From assembly GCA_947483545.1 (NCBI GenBank), contig CANKNP010000346.1, positions 1 through 5,265 on the forward strand: DNA of 5,265 nucleotides, in the 5' to 3' direction. The DNA comes from Deltaproteobacteria bacterium. GTDB lineage: Bacteria; Myxococcota; UBA796; SXON01. Under the pieces are notes generated by a model, which saw only the letters and a list, made by a program, of their open reading frames with translations, searched no databases and was not told the DNA's origin. Positions 5,249-5,265 of this stretch are shown one piece after another. Position numbers and translations under genes: made by a program. Every line of letters begins with the position of its first letter. The first letter of the stretch is position 1.

Positions 5249-5265
5249 GGGGCCAGCCCGGCTCC
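5249..5265. repeat. Small hairpin at the window end
   Basis: GGGGCC (5249-5254) can pair with GGCTCC (5260-5265), one pair being G-U, around a five-base loop. It directly follows the two larger hairpins, so the last 150 bases form three stems in a row. The window stops at the base of this stem, so its full extent is unknown. Confidence 0.3.

Larger units (their letters stand above)
4857..5265. other. Gene-free, highly structured tail of the window
   Basis: I find no credible protein gene in these 409 bases. The open frames here have the low-complexity Arg/Gly/Ala/Pro composition expected of GC-rich non-coding DNA and lack recognisable domains. I see no tRNA, 5S rRNA, RNase P, tmRNA or SRP RNA signature. 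A run of nine C residues lies at 4968-4976. What the region does hold is a dense series of inverted repeats, listed separately at 4901-5063, 5110-5174, 5169-5243 and 5249-5265. Reasonable readings are a non-coding RNA gene with its terminator, the structured leader of a gene beyond 5265, or a palindromic non-autonomous mobile element. Confidence 0.6.

Noticed and set aside
4857..5265. Known RNA genes (tRNA, 5S rRNA, RNase P RNA, tmRNA, SRP RNA, 6S RNA, cobalamin riboswitch)
   Set aside because: Looking on both strands, I found none of their conserved motifs, such as a GTTCGAATC T-loop, the RNase P GAGGAAAGTCC segment or a cobalamin box. A novel or divergent RNA remains possible.

Overview
The window is GC-rich DNA, about two thirds G+C by eye. 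It carries four closely packed genes, all on the plus strand, followed by about 400 bases that appear non-coding but are full of inverted repeats. The organism is most likely a member of the Myxococcota or a related deltaproteobacterial lineage. The reasons are the short lipoprotein with an Asp/Thr-rich linker after its lipidated cysteine, a long GspE/PilB-type ATPase with an N-terminal half of the kind seen in myxobacterial paralogues, the use of TTG and GTG starts, and strong G/C preference at third codon positions. This placement rests on family resemblance and no search was run.

Layout. Bases 1-80 hold a short hairpin and a ribosome binding site. Bases 81-434 encode a small secreted lipoprotein. 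Its stop codon overlaps by one base the GTG start of a 604-residue type II secretion/type IV pilus assembly ATPase (434-2248). Twelve bases later comes a 589-residue polytopic membrane protein (2261-4030) that looks like a GT-C fold glycosyltransferase. After a 37-base gap lies a 262-residue class III extradiol dioxygenase of the LigB/DODA (YgiD) type (4068-4856).

The tight spacing suggests that the first three genes, and perhaps all four, are co-transcribed. The first three share an envelope theme: lipoprotein, secretion or pilus motor, and a transferase that would glycosylate a lipid or protein at the membrane. The dioxygenase does not obviously belong to that theme. No pilin, GspF, GspG, secretin or sugar-donor gene lies in the window, so which machine the ATPase drives cannot be settled here.

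Bases 4857-5265 contain no credible gene. They hold a perfect 14-bp inverted repeat enclosing 135 bases (4901-5063), a perfect 16-bp stem followed by TTCTTTT that reads as an intrinsic terminator (5118-5168), a 75-base imperfect palindrome (5169-5243) and a small hairpin at the window end. The four genes are ordinary members of known families. This structured tail is the one part the annotation does not explain. It could be a small RNA gene, the leader of a gene beyond the window, or a palindromic mobile repeat.
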